A stretch of 5,602 bases of DNA from Candidatus Delongbacteria bacterium (GTDB lineage: Bacteria > Bacteroidota > Bacteroidia > Bacteroidales > ML635J-15). The stretch spans positions 1 through 5,602 of the forward strand of contig JAQIDD010000371.1 of the NCBI GenBank assembly GCA_027858215.1, in the 5' to 3' direction. This document shows positions 1-5,602 of this stretch, piece by piece. The position numbers were made by a program, and so were the translations under genes. Numbering within the stretch: position 1 is the first letter of the stretch; each line of letters opens with the position of its first letter. The notes beneath the pieces were generated by a model. That model worked only from the letters and a program-made list of their open reading frames with translations, had not been told where the DNA came from and made no database searches.

Positions 1-242
1 TGTTTATCCTACGGTTTTTTTAGGAACAAATTAGTAATGCATCATTTAAAAAATCAAAACTATAATTTAAATTTTAAATCGCAAAAAAATTAATATGTTT
101 TCATTTAACAATGCCACAATCATTAAAACAATCTGTTTTGATCCCTAAAGTGCCTATGCATTTTTAAAAATAAGCTATTCGGGGATAGGAAAGAAAGAAG
201 GGGATAATCTCTTTATTTTTTAATTTTATACAGTGTCAGACT
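1..242. other. AT-rich intergenic region, no gene seen
   Basis: This stretch is strongly AT-rich, with runs such as AATTTAAATTTTAAAT, and has no open frame with coding character on either strand. A small inverted repeat, TCCTA (7-11) and TAGGA (21-25) around a T-rich loop, could be the remains of a terminator for a gene to the left, but the stem is only 5 bp. The region presumably carries the upstream promoter sequences of the transporter operon. Confidence 0.6.
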
Positions 243-372
243 GAGGGGTTTTTATATCTTTGGATTGGTTTTTCCAAAAGTCAACCCCGATAGTCCCGGC
301 GGTGACTTTCCTGCCTGGCCGGGTGCCACAAGAAATGTCTGGCGGGCAGGTAAGCCGGAGGACGGGCAAAAG
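243..372 (+). promoter_or_regulatory. Structured 5' leader, possible diverged cobalamin riboswitch
   Basis: This GC-rich leader sits between AT-rich DNA and the permease start. Seen in the sequence: GGGGTT (245-250) can pair with AACCCC (283-288), enclosing CTTTGG (258-263) against CCAAA (274-278), and CCTGCCTG (310-317) pairs with CGGGCAGG (343-350) with one G-U. In order, AGTCCCG (292-298), TGCCAC (324-329) and AGCCGGAGGAC (353-363) resemble the conserved cobalamin riboswitch blocks AGTCCCGC, GCCACTG and AGCC-GAAGACC. A GGAGG (357-361) inside the last block lies 11 bases before the ATG, so folding could mask the ribosome site. Against this, the usual GGGAA...GGTGAAAATCC core is not recognisable. 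The leader is also open in the permease frame, so a few codons could be read from it. The fold is likely; the ligand is a guess. Confidence 0.4.
255..262 (+). promoter_or_regulatory. Possible Bacteroidota -7 promoter box (TATCTTTG)
   Basis: TATCTTTG fits the Bacteroidota primary-sigma -7 consensus TAnnTTTG. No clear TTTG/TTG -33 box lies about 20 bases upstream, where the sequence is TATACAGTGTCAGACTGAG. If the box is used, transcription would begin near 267-271 and leave a leader of about 100 nt. That would remove the 5' arm of the GGGGTT/AACCCC stem described for the leader, so the two interpretations compete. Confidence 0.3.
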
Positions 373-1443
373 ATGTCAGAAAATGAAATTAATGCTGCCA
401 ATAAAATGAACAAAAACGGCCGTTCATACCTGTTTTTTACGCTGATTCTCCTGGTCAGCCTCGGGTTTTTAATTGCCGATTTGCTTACAGGAAGCACTGA
501 CATTGGTTTTCAGAACATTATGACATGGATATCCGGGAAGGCAGATGTTCAGGAAAGTTGGTACAGTGCATTTAAGCTTTTCCGGTTGCCCCGTGTAATT
601 ACAGCCGTCCTGGCAGGAGCTGCATTGTCTGTGAGTGGGTTGCTGATGCAGACCTTGTTCAGAAATCCGCTGGCCGGGCCTTACATTCTTGGTATCAGCT
701 CCGGAGCAAGCCTCGGTGTTGCCATGGTTGTGCTTGGGGCAGGCGTTGTTGGCGGTGGTTCAATCCTTGCATCAGGTGCCGGAAGTTTGTGGCTGGTGAT
801 AGCAGGTGCTGTAGGTGCAGGCTTGATAATGCTGCTCATATCTCTCATCTCAATACGCCAGAAAGACATCATGACACTGCTTATCCTTGGTGTGCTTATT
901 GGTGCTGTGGTATCTGCCATTGTAGGACTGCTGCAATACCTGAGCCAGGCAAGTGACCTGAAACTGTATGTGCTGTGGACCATGGGCAGCCTGCGTGGTG
1001 TTTCACCAAACGATCTGCGATTGCTTGTGCCGCTTATCCTGGCGGGCCTGGTGATGGCATGGATAATGTCAAAACACCTCAACATTCTATTGCTTGGGGA
1101 AGAAAATGCCCGCGCCATGGGCACACCTATTATGATTACCCGCATTGTGATATTTGTTTGTGTGTCTTTGCTGGCAGGGAGCATCACCGCTTTTTGTGGC
1201 CCCATCGGTTTTATTGGTATTGCTGTGCCACATATTGTACGCAGCATTTTCCGCTGCTCCGACCACAGGTGGCTTGTGCCGGCGAGCATAATAGCCGGGG
1301 CAGGGGTGATGCTGTTTTCTGATATGCTCAGTAATTTTGGACCCGGGAATGCCGTTTTACCTATAAACTCTATCACTTCGCTGGTAGGTATCCCTTTTAT
1401 CCTGTGGCTGATACTGAGTAAACGTAAAAGCTTTTTCCAATGA
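373..1443 (+). CDS. FecCD/BtuC-family ABC transporter permease
   Basis: Inner-membrane permease of a type II ABC importer, moving an iron-siderophore, haem or cobalamin from a periplasmic binding protein into the cytoplasm, probably as a homodimer. It has 356 residues, the usual family length. After a polar N-terminus (1-17) come about ten hydrophobic segments. Family signatures are clear: RLPR (71-74), the GAALSVSG...Q stretch (82-93), RNPLAGPYILGISSGASLG (97-115), MGSL (204-207), the LGEENARAMG coupling loop that contacts the ATPase (241-250), GPIGFIGIAVPH (276-287) and a C-terminal LVGIPF (337-342). I chose ATG 373 because it gives a normal length and follows GGAGG; the frame stays open to a TTG at 265, but that extension is Gly/Pro-rich and overlaps the leader. 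Its stop overlaps the ATPase start by ATGA. Substrate cannot be fixed; BtuC is favoured only if the leader is a cobalamin riboswitch. Confidence 0.93.
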   Translation: MSENEINAANKMNKNGRSYLFFTLILLVSLGFLIADLLTGSTDIGFQNIMTWISGKADVQESWYSAFKLFRLPRVITAVLAGAALSVSGLLMQTLFRNPLAGPYILGISSGASLGVAMVVLGAGVVGGGSILASGAGSLWLVIAGAVGAGLIMLLISLISIRQKDIMTLLILGVLIGAVVSAIVGLLQYLSQASDLKLYVLWTMGSLRGVSPNDLRLLVPLILAGLVMAWIMSKHLNILLLGEENARAMGTPIMITRIVIFVCVSLLAGSITAFCGPIGFIGIAVPHIVRSIFRCSDHRWLVPASIIAGAGVMLFSDMLSNFGPGNAVLPINSITSLVGIPFILWLILSKRKSFFQ

Positions 1444-2474
1444 TGCATGATGAAAACACATACCTCAGTGCTGAAAACCTGTCGGTTGGATATGGTAACA
1501 TTCCGTTGCTGGAAAACCTCAGCCTGCATGCCGGTTCTTCCCAGGTAATTGCCCTCACAGGACCAAACGGCACAGGAAAAAGTACCCTCCTGAAAACACT
1601 GATGGGCTTGATTCCTGCATTAAGCGGTGAATTGAACATTATGGAACAAAATCCCGCCAACATGCCACCCCGGAAAAAAGCACAGCTTGTGAGTTTTGTG
1701 GCTGCCAATGCCGGTTTGCCATCAAACCTCTATGTGCATGAACTGGTTGCATACGGTCGGTATCCATACGGTGGTTTACTCAGCCGGATAACACAGGAGG
1801 ACAAAATCAAACAACAAAGGGCCATGAACCAGATGCTGGTGGATCATTTGGCTGGCCGGCGGATAGGAGAGATCAGTGATGGCGAAAAACAACGTGTGAT
1901 GATTGCCCGTGCGCTGGCACAGGATACGCCCCTTGTAATCCTTGATGAACCGGCAGCCCACCTTGACATTAAAAACCGCTATGAGCTTATGAAATTATTG
2001 AGCAGACAGGCTGCCGTGTTTGGAAAATGCATCATTTTTTCCACTCACGACCTTGAAATTATGCTCAACAACTCTGACTTGATGTGGATGATTGATAACA
2101 AAAGCATTGTCAGCGGCTTGCCCGAAGACCTTGTGATGCAAGGAAAGATTGATGACCTGGTGCCATCAGAGCAAATTGTGTTTGATATGCAAAGCGGAAA
2201 ATTTACCATGCCTGTCAGGAAATCAGCTACAGTATGTTTACAATCCAAAAGCGATGAGGCTGGTAATGTTTCAGCCCGGGCTTATCACAGATGGACGGCC
2301 CATGCCCTTGACCGTTACGGATTTTCTGTTGAGTGTAACAAAACGGGGGATATAAACGTTATTATCAACATAAAAGAAAATAATGTGAATTGGGAGTGCC
2401 TGGTACAGGACAACCAAATTCAGTGTAAAAGTGTACAAGAACTGATACTGAAACTAAAAAAACACATATTATGA
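1440..2474 (+). CDS. FecE/BtuD-type ABC transporter ATPase with C-terminal extension
   Basis: Cytoplasmic ATPase that drives the permease encoded just before it. The 344 residues contain Walker A GPNGTGKST (41-49), a signature loop ISDGEKQ (145-151) in place of the usual LSGGQ, Walker B VILDE (166-170), D-loop AHLD (173-176) and the H-loop histidine in STHD (H203). At the Q-loop position the sequence reads SFVAANAGLP (85-94), with no glutamine. YGRYPY (105-110) fits the FecE/BtuD group. FecE/BtuD proteins usually have about 250-260 residues; here about 85 more follow (roughly 258-344), with a WTAHALDRYGF stretch (285-295), beta-rich sequence and a terminal helix. I do not recognise this domain; it may sense a ligand or regulate the transporter. 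The start is one of two tandem ATGs (1440, 1443); the first overlaps the permease stop. The end overlaps the next gene by ATGA. Confidence 0.92.
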   Translation: MMHDENTYLSAENLSVGYGNIPLLENLSLHAGSSQVIALTGPNGTGKSTLLKTLMGLIPALSGELNIMEQNPANMPPRKKAQLVSFVAANAGLPSNLYVHELVAYGRYPYGGLLSRITQEDKIKQQRAMNQMLVDHLAGRRIGEISDGEKQRVMIARALAQDTPLVILDEPAAHLDIKNRYELMKLLSRQAAVFGKCIIFSTHDLEIMLNNSDLMWMIDNKSIVSGLPEDLVMQGKIDDLVPSEQIVFDMQSGKFTMPVRKSATVCLQSKSDEAGNVSARAYHRWTAHALDRYGFSVECNKTGDINVIINIKENNVNWECLVQDNQIQCKSVQELILKLKKHIL

Positions 2475-2728
2475 ACAATCTGAAAAAAATTACTGCTTAC
2501 CTCCTCGTGTTTATTATTATTGTCATGACCATTCTGGCTATTTTGGGTATATGGGATGTGATAAACCTCGAAAATATCCTGAAACGTTCATTGACATCAC
2601 TTTTTGTGATATTTGTGTCATCGGTCATTGTGTTGTTTATTTTCTCTGTGTTGATCAGGGATGATAAACAGTCAAAATCACGGATACATCAAAATCAAGG
2701 CACACAGGCAGAAGATGCTGGTAAGTAG
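2471..2728 (+). CDS. Small two-helix membrane protein in the transporter operon
   Basis: I do not recognise this 85-residue protein. It has a short basic start (MNNLKKI), a first hydrophobic helix (about 7-28), a connecting loop with acidic and basic residues (29-40), a second helix (about 41-62) and a hydrophilic charged tail (63-85) starting RDDKQSK. By the positive-inside rule both termini are probably cytoplasmic. It has no cleavable signal or known motif. Its ATG overlaps the ATPase stop (ATGA), the same arrangement as the junction before it, so it is very likely translated with the transporter and could be an accessory subunit or regulator of it. That is inference from position. It ends at TAG 2726-2728, just before the inverted-repeat element. 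Although small, its operon position and clean two-helix pattern argue that it is a real gene. Confidence 0.75.
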   Translation: MNNLKKITAYLLVFIIIVMTILAILGIWDVINLENILKRSLTSLFVIFVSSVIVLFIFSVLIRDDKQSKSRIHQNQGTQAEDAGK

Positions 2729-2746
2729 AGTATAATTCGGGCGCGT

Positions 2747-2838
2747 CCCTTATTTGTTTTTTCTCCCTGCCACTCACCATTTATAAAGTTCCAAACTTTA
2801 GAAAAGGTCTTCTGGTTATAAAAAAAAACAAATAAGGG
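2747..2838. repeat. Nested inverted repeat with perfect 16-bp arms
   Basis: CCCTTATTTGTTTTTT (2747-2762) is the exact reverse complement of AAAAAACAAATAAGGG (2823-2838). Between them lies a second perfect inverted repeat, TAAAGTT (2784-2790) and AACTTTA (2794-2800) with a 3-base loop. The left arm follows GGGCGCGT (2739-2746) and the right arm runs into CGGTCTTCGCC (2840-2850). The element begins 18 bases after the stop of the membrane-protein gene, so it lies in the 3' region of the operon transcript and could end or stabilise it. It lacks a clean T-run after the stem, so it is not a typical intrinsic terminator. Confidence 0.8.
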
Positions 2839-2856
2839 TCGGTCTTCGCCTTTTAT

Positions 2857-2962
2857 CTGCCATCCATAGCGGCTGTATTTGCAATCCCCGTTAGGAGCTC
2901 CCCCGGTCGCTCTGCCGGATGATGCAAAATACAAAGCCGCCCTGCATGGCAGGATATCCGGC
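2857..2962. repeat. Long imperfect hairpin element
   Basis: Stacked complementary blocks can form one long hairpin: CTGCCAT (2857-2863) with ATGGCAG (2946-2952), GCGGCT (2869-2874) with AGCCGC (2935-2940), GTATTTGCA (2875-2883) with TGCAAAATAC (2923-2932, one bulged A), and ATCC (2884-2887) with GGAT (2917-2920). An alternative pairing joins GCCGGAT (2914-2920) to ATCCGGC (2956-2962). With the 2747-2838 repeat this makes a compound element of about 220 bp, GC-richer than its flanks. The order GGGCGCGTCCC, AGGGTCGG, CAATCCC resembles, from memory, a dispersed non-coding repeat found between genes in Bacteroidota; I could not verify this. Confidence 0.6.
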
Positions 2963-3218
2963 TACGCCCTCGCGCAGATGTCGGGCAAGCAGTAAGATAA
3001 CCCGGAAAATAATTTTTCTTCTTATACCCTCAAATGTGCAAGTGATTTGTGTGGCGTGGAGCTGTATATCTCCTTTCGTCCGCTTTCTGGCGGTCAGTGT
3101 CGGGATAGGTGAAACAAGAAAATCCTGAATATTAATTTTGTTTGTTTATAATGCATTGAATTATTTTATGTACATTTGATAACTGAATAAATTGTTTAAC
3201 AAACTAAAATCAAACACT
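2963..3218 (+). other. Intergenic region with no recognised gene
   Basis: After the hairpin element the sequence drifts from GC-rich to AT-rich. I see only a short possible hairpin, CCGC-TTTCTG-GCGG, near 3079-3092, and the promoter box at 3171-3178. A frame ending in TAA near 2996 reads AKYKAALHGRISGYALAQM in its last part, but it has no start and lies inside the repeat, so I do not call it a gene or a gene remnant. Confidence 0.5.
3171..3178 (+). promoter_or_regulatory. Probable Bacteroidota -7 promoter box (TACATTTG)
   Basis: TACATTTG matches the Bacteroidota consensus TAnnTTTG and lies 40 bases before the ATG of the secreted-protein gene, implying a short AT-rich leader without a Shine-Dalgarno, as is normal in the phylum. 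Upstream TTTG boxes occur at 3137-3140 and 3141-3144 and a TTG at 3156-3158, but the spacers (26 and 12 bases for the nearer ones) are off the usual 17-23. Confidence 0.5.
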
Positions 3219-5204
3219 ATGAAAACAAAATTTTTACTTATGATTTGCTTGCTGATTACTACAGGGCTAGTGGCTCAGCCGGCGTTTACCTTAGTAGAAG
3301 ACAATCTTCTTGAAGGATGTGAATATGGGGACATTGTTTATGATGAAAGTTCAGGCATCGGTTTTGTTACTAATGGCCGTGATGTTTTCATGACAACAGA
3401 TGGATCTACATGGGAATTGACTGATTTTCCTGGTTTAATTGATCGTGATTATATTGATGATTTAGCTTTGCTTGATGGCAGGTTTTTTATGGCTGCTGCT
3501 GGTTCATTTTATGAATATAATATCGCCGGTGGTTTCTGGGAAGAACAAGCGGGCATTACTAATGGCTACGTGAATAGCACTCACACGGTTAACGGCAAGT
3601 TGTTTGCGATTGGTACATATTATACAGGAGATACTTATATTTTCACATCTGATAATTATGGTACAAATTGGAATGAAAGAGCATTCCTGGGACAGGACTG
3701 GTATGATATAGTTGATGATTCCTATGGATATTTCATTTTTGCTAACCAAGACAGTGTGTGTTATACTTCTGATGGTATTAATGTGACTACGATTGATTTT
3801 ACCGCAATAGGTGGGCTTGGCAATGGAGACGCTGCCTACATGACAGCAGAACAAAGCACTGATTATTTTTATTACAAAGGGGATACAATAGCCCGGTATG
3901 ATGCATCTGATGATACTTGGACAGGGCTGACACAAAGTGCTGTAGCTAATGTGATTATGTTCGAAGGAGCAGCTGCTTGTGATTCCGTTTTATACCTGGG
4001 TGCTGTTTCTTTTTCAGGCTTTAGCCTTGGTGTGCATCTCCTGGCAAGCTATGATCACGGTGACACCTGGACTGAAATAGCAAATCCGGGGATAGGATCT
4101 TTGCCTTTTATCGAAAATGTTTACCAGTATGCTGAAGATGGCTATTTTATTAATTCAGTGATGTATGAATTGTTTGCATCCACTGATGGAACAACATTTA
4201 CCTCTACTCAAGATAATTTATACAATGCCAGATATCAAATTGCAGTAAATGATAACGTTGTTATTCGTGGTACCGAAAATTTCGGTATTGTTCGAAGTGA
4301 AGATTTGCTTACATGGAATTCTGGGAATTCCGGATTGCCTGCATTATTGGAGGATATAATCTGGGTAGTTGATGTATTAAATCATAATGGAACGCTGTAT
4401 GCATCCATTATTACCGATCCGATGAACAATGCCTGTGGTTTATTTAAAAGCACAAATAATGGCCAGTCTTGGAGTGAGGTAGCAACCCACCCGTCTGATG
4501 ATGTTTTTCTTTTTGGCGGTAATGACGGCGATTATTTTTACATTGTGTTGGAAACCCAAACAGGCAGGGAATATTTAGGATACAATGCCGATGCTTCTTC
4601 ATACTTAGATCTTACCAGTTCCATTGAAGCGCTGAATCCAACAAAAGTATTTGGTGTAACTGGAGATGGAACTTATACCTATTTGTTTATGGAAACAGCA
4701 TCGGATAACACGGTGGTGTATTATTCCGATGACCATGGTCAGAATTGGACAGAAACGCTCTTTAATGAAACCAGTCTCGAGTTTTGCCTCTCTGAGGAAG
4801 GCTCAAGTTATCAAGGCAAAGCAGCTACAATGATTGATGATGACGGGCTTCCCGCTGTGCTGATGTATGATGATTATAATTCTACGAATCAATTGTATAA
4901 ACTTAATAATGATATGACAGACTGGGAAGAAGTAGTAGCCACTGGTTTACCCTCCGGATCAAAAATAGCGTTTACGCTGAATTCAAATGTTACAGATCAC
5001 GAAAACATCATTGTTTGTTCTGAAGGTGTGTTTTCAGGATCTTCAATGGATACATGGAACGCCTATGGTGGTGGCTTTCGTCAAGGTATTGATGTGGTTA
5101 CCGGTGGGTTGATGGGAACAGAACTTGTTATGGGTACTAACGGTTCCGGCATCTGGACCATTGAACTTATTCCCACAGGCAAAGAAACGGTTGATGTTGG
5201 TTGA
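3219..5204 (+). CDS. Secreted Asp-box (BNR-like) beta-propeller protein, cut short before its T9SS domain
   Basis: Predicted exported protein of 661 residues. I start it at ATG 3219, not TTG 3192, because MKTKFLLMICLLITTGLVAQ is a clear signal peptide with likely cleavage near A19/Q20. The mature part is rich in Asp, Gly, Tyr and Trp and carries repeated Asp-box motifs (S/T-x-D-x-G-x-x-W type): TTDGSTW (59-65), TSDNYGTNW (143-151), SYDHGDTW (277-284), STDGTTF (321-327), STNNGQSW (411-418) and YSDDHGQNW (502-510), with a closing GTNGSGIWTIEL (639-650). Such repeats build beta-propellers as in sialidases, Vps10 and Ycf48 proteins; Asp-boxes are structural, so no enzyme activity follows. The frame ends at TGA 5202-5204, exactly before an in-frame T9SS sorting domain (5205-5429). 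As written, the product would reach the periplasm but lack the signal for outer-membrane export. It has its own promoter box and is separate from the transporter operon. Confidence 0.88.
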   Translation: MKTKFLLMICLLITTGLVAQPAFTLVEDNLLEGCEYGDIVYDESSGIGFVTNGRDVFMTTDGSTWELTDFPGLIDRDYIDDLALLDGRFFMAAAGSFYEYNIAGGFWEEQAGITNGYVNSTHTVNGKLFAIGTYYTGDTYIFTSDNYGTNWNERAFLGQDWYDIVDDSYGYFIFANQDSVCYTSDGINVTTIDFTAIGGLGNGDAAYMTAEQSTDYFYYKGDTIARYDASDDTWTGLTQSAVANVIMFEGAAACDSVLYLGAVSFSGFSLGVHLLASYDHGDTWTEIANPGIGSLPFIENVYQYAEDGYFINSVMYELFASTDGTTFTSTQDNLYNARYQIAVNDNVVIRGTENFGIVRSEDLLTWNSGNSGLPALLEDIIWVVDVLNHNGTLYASIITDPMNNACGLFKSTNNGQSWSEVATHPSDDVFLFGGNDGDYFYIVLETQTGREYLGYNADASSYLDLTSSIEALNPTKVFGVTGDGTYTYLFMETASDNTVVYYSDDHGQNWTETLFNETSLEFCLSEEGSSYQGKAATMIDDDGLPAVLMYDDYNSTNQLYKLNNDMTDWEEVVATGLPSGSKIAFTLNSNVTDHENIIVCSEGVFSGSSMDTWNAYGGGFRQGIDVVTGGLMGTELVMGTNGSGIWTIELIPTGKETVDVG

Positions 5205-5429
5205 ACAGAAATCTACCCCAACCCGGCCACGGATTCATGGACACTGAATTTTGCTGATAGCGGTTCACGGATTGTCAGGCTAAAAGATTTGAATGGCCGT
5301 ATTATACGTGAATATGTGGTGGAAGATACGCACTTTAAAATCCAGGCAGGCGATTTGAATTCGTCCGTGTATTTCCTCGACATTGAAGCAGGAAATCAAC
5401 ACCAGGTAATGAAACTGATCAGGCAATAG
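5205..5429 (+). pseudogene. T9SS C-terminal sorting domain, in frame behind a TGA stop
   Basis: Reading on past TGA 5202-5204 in the same frame gives 74 residues and then TAG (5427-5429). They start TEIYPNPATDSW, the hallmark of the type A Por secretion tail (TIGR04183-like), continue with VRLKDLNGRII and SSVYFLDIEAG, and end VMKLIRQ, the usual basic, hydrophobic C-terminus. This domain directs export through the type IX system and is cleaved for surface attachment or release. There is no other stop or frameshift and no useful in-frame start inside it, so it is only expressed if the TGA is read through or is not real. The domain match is clear; labelling it a broken part of the preceding gene is the simplest reading. 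Confidence 0.85.
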
Positions 5430-5456
5430 CTTGAAATTATATTGTTTTACATGTAA

Positions 5457-5486
5457 AATAAAAGCTCCCAACCGGGAGCTTTTATT
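5457..5486. terminator. Bidirectional intrinsic terminator
   Basis: AATAAAAGCTCCC (5457-5469) and GGGAGCTTTTATT (5474-5486) are perfect 13-bp arms around an AACC loop. A-rich and T-rich ends give a U-tract after the GC stem in both directions, so it can stop the secreted-protein gene from the left and the bTHX gene from the right. It begins 27 bases after the TAG of the sorting domain, which fits a transcript that includes that domain. The bTHX stop codon (5482-5484) lies in its right arm. Confidence 0.9.
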
Positions 5487-5601
5487 TGTTATCTGCCGTA
5501 TCAGCAGGTTTGTTTCTTTTGTCGTTTCCTTGCGGGCGTCTTTTACCGTATGAGCCCCTGAAAATTTCCCCTTTCCGGGTTTTTTTATCTCCTTTTCCCA
5601 T
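5482..5601 (-). CDS. thx: Small ribosomal subunit protein bTHX
   Basis: This 39-residue, strongly basic protein is encoded on the minus strand from ATG (5601-5599) to TAA (5484-5482). It begins MGKGDKKTRKGEIFRGSYGK, followed by RRP and a hydrophilic tail rich in Lys, Asn and Asp. MGKGDKK...RGSYGKRRP is the recognised pattern of the bTHX (PSRP-4/Thx) family, a small peptide that sits in the head of the 30S subunit, packed in rRNA. Bacteroidota homologues are commonly of similar size or somewhat longer. It is easily missed because of its length. Only one base upstream of the ATG is in the window, so its promoter is not visible. It converges with the secreted-protein gene and shares the terminator hairpin. 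Confidence 0.88.
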   Translation of the reverse strand: MGKGDKKTRKGEIFRGSYGKRRPQGNDKRNKPADTADNK

Positions 5602-5602
5602 A

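Noticed and set aside
265..372. 36-codon N-terminal extension of the permease from TTG 265
   Set aside because: It would precede the polar N-terminus with Gly/Pro-rich residues not expected in the family, and it coincides with the structured leader; ATG 373 gives a normal length.
681..1529. 282-codon minus-strand frame opposite the permease
   Set aside because: It is antisense to a clearly identified FecCD permease; its Met/Pro/Thr/Ser/Ile-rich translation is typical of a shadow frame.
2695..2934. 79-codon minus-strand frame over the end of the small membrane-protein gene and the inverted repeats
   Set aside because: It overlaps a better-supported gene and is made largely from palindromic repeat sequence; its translation shows no known motif, signal peptide or membrane pattern.
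2919..3128. 69-codon plus-strand frame in the intergenic region
   Set aside because: It begins inside the hairpin element, has low-complexity Arg/Ser/Cys-rich composition, and has no motif or plausible ribosome site.
3504..3935. 143-codon minus-strand frame inside the secreted-protein gene
   Set aside because: It is an Ile/Cys-rich shadow of the propeller repeats with no motif of its own.
5202..5204. TGA read as tryptophan (alternative genetic code) or as selenocysteine
   Set aside because: TGA ends the permease and ATPase at normal lengths and Trp is encoded by TGG throughout. I saw no obvious selenocysteine-type stem-loop after the TGA, and a T9SS linker is an unlikely site for selenocysteine.
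5280..5471. 63-codon minus-strand frame across the sorting domain and terminator
   Set aside because: It begins at a TTG within the terminator hairpin and runs antisense to the well-conserved T9SS tail.

Overview
The window looks like a chromosomal segment of a Bacteroidota (Bacteroidetes) bacterium. The evidence is a secreted protein with a type IX secretion (T9SS) sorting domain, start sites mostly without Shine-Dalgarno sequences, two boxes matching the Bacteroidota -7 consensus TAnnTTTG, and a bTHX ribosomal protein gene of the form common in that phylum. I could not place it to genus.

Layout. Bases 1-242 are very AT-rich and hold no gene. Bases 243-372 are a more GC-rich, structured leader running into the first gene; it may be a diverged cobalamin riboswitch. 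Bases 373-2728 are a three-gene unit on the + strand: a FecCD/BtuC-type permease, its ATPase with an extra C-terminal domain, and an 85-residue two-helix membrane protein. Each junction is a 4-base ATGA overlap, so the genes are probably translationally coupled. Together the first two form the inner-membrane core of an importer for an iron complex, haem or cobalamin. No substrate-binding protein or TonB-dependent receptor is in the window.

Bases 2729-3218 carry no convincing gene. They hold a compound inverted-repeat element (about 2741-2962) that looks like a dispersed Bacteroidota intergenic repeat. A probable promoter lies just before the next gene.

Bases 3219-5429 encode a secreted Asp-box (BNR-like) beta-propeller protein. 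Its T9SS sorting domain is intact and in frame but cut off by a single TGA at 5202-5204. This is the most notable feature: a nonsense mutation, a sequence error or programmed readthrough would each explain it. A strong bidirectional hairpin terminator (5457-5486) separates this gene from a convergent 39-codon gene for ribosomal protein bTHX (5601-5482, minus strand), whose stop codon lies inside the hairpin.

I found no CRISPR array, tRNA, rRNA or recognisable transposase.
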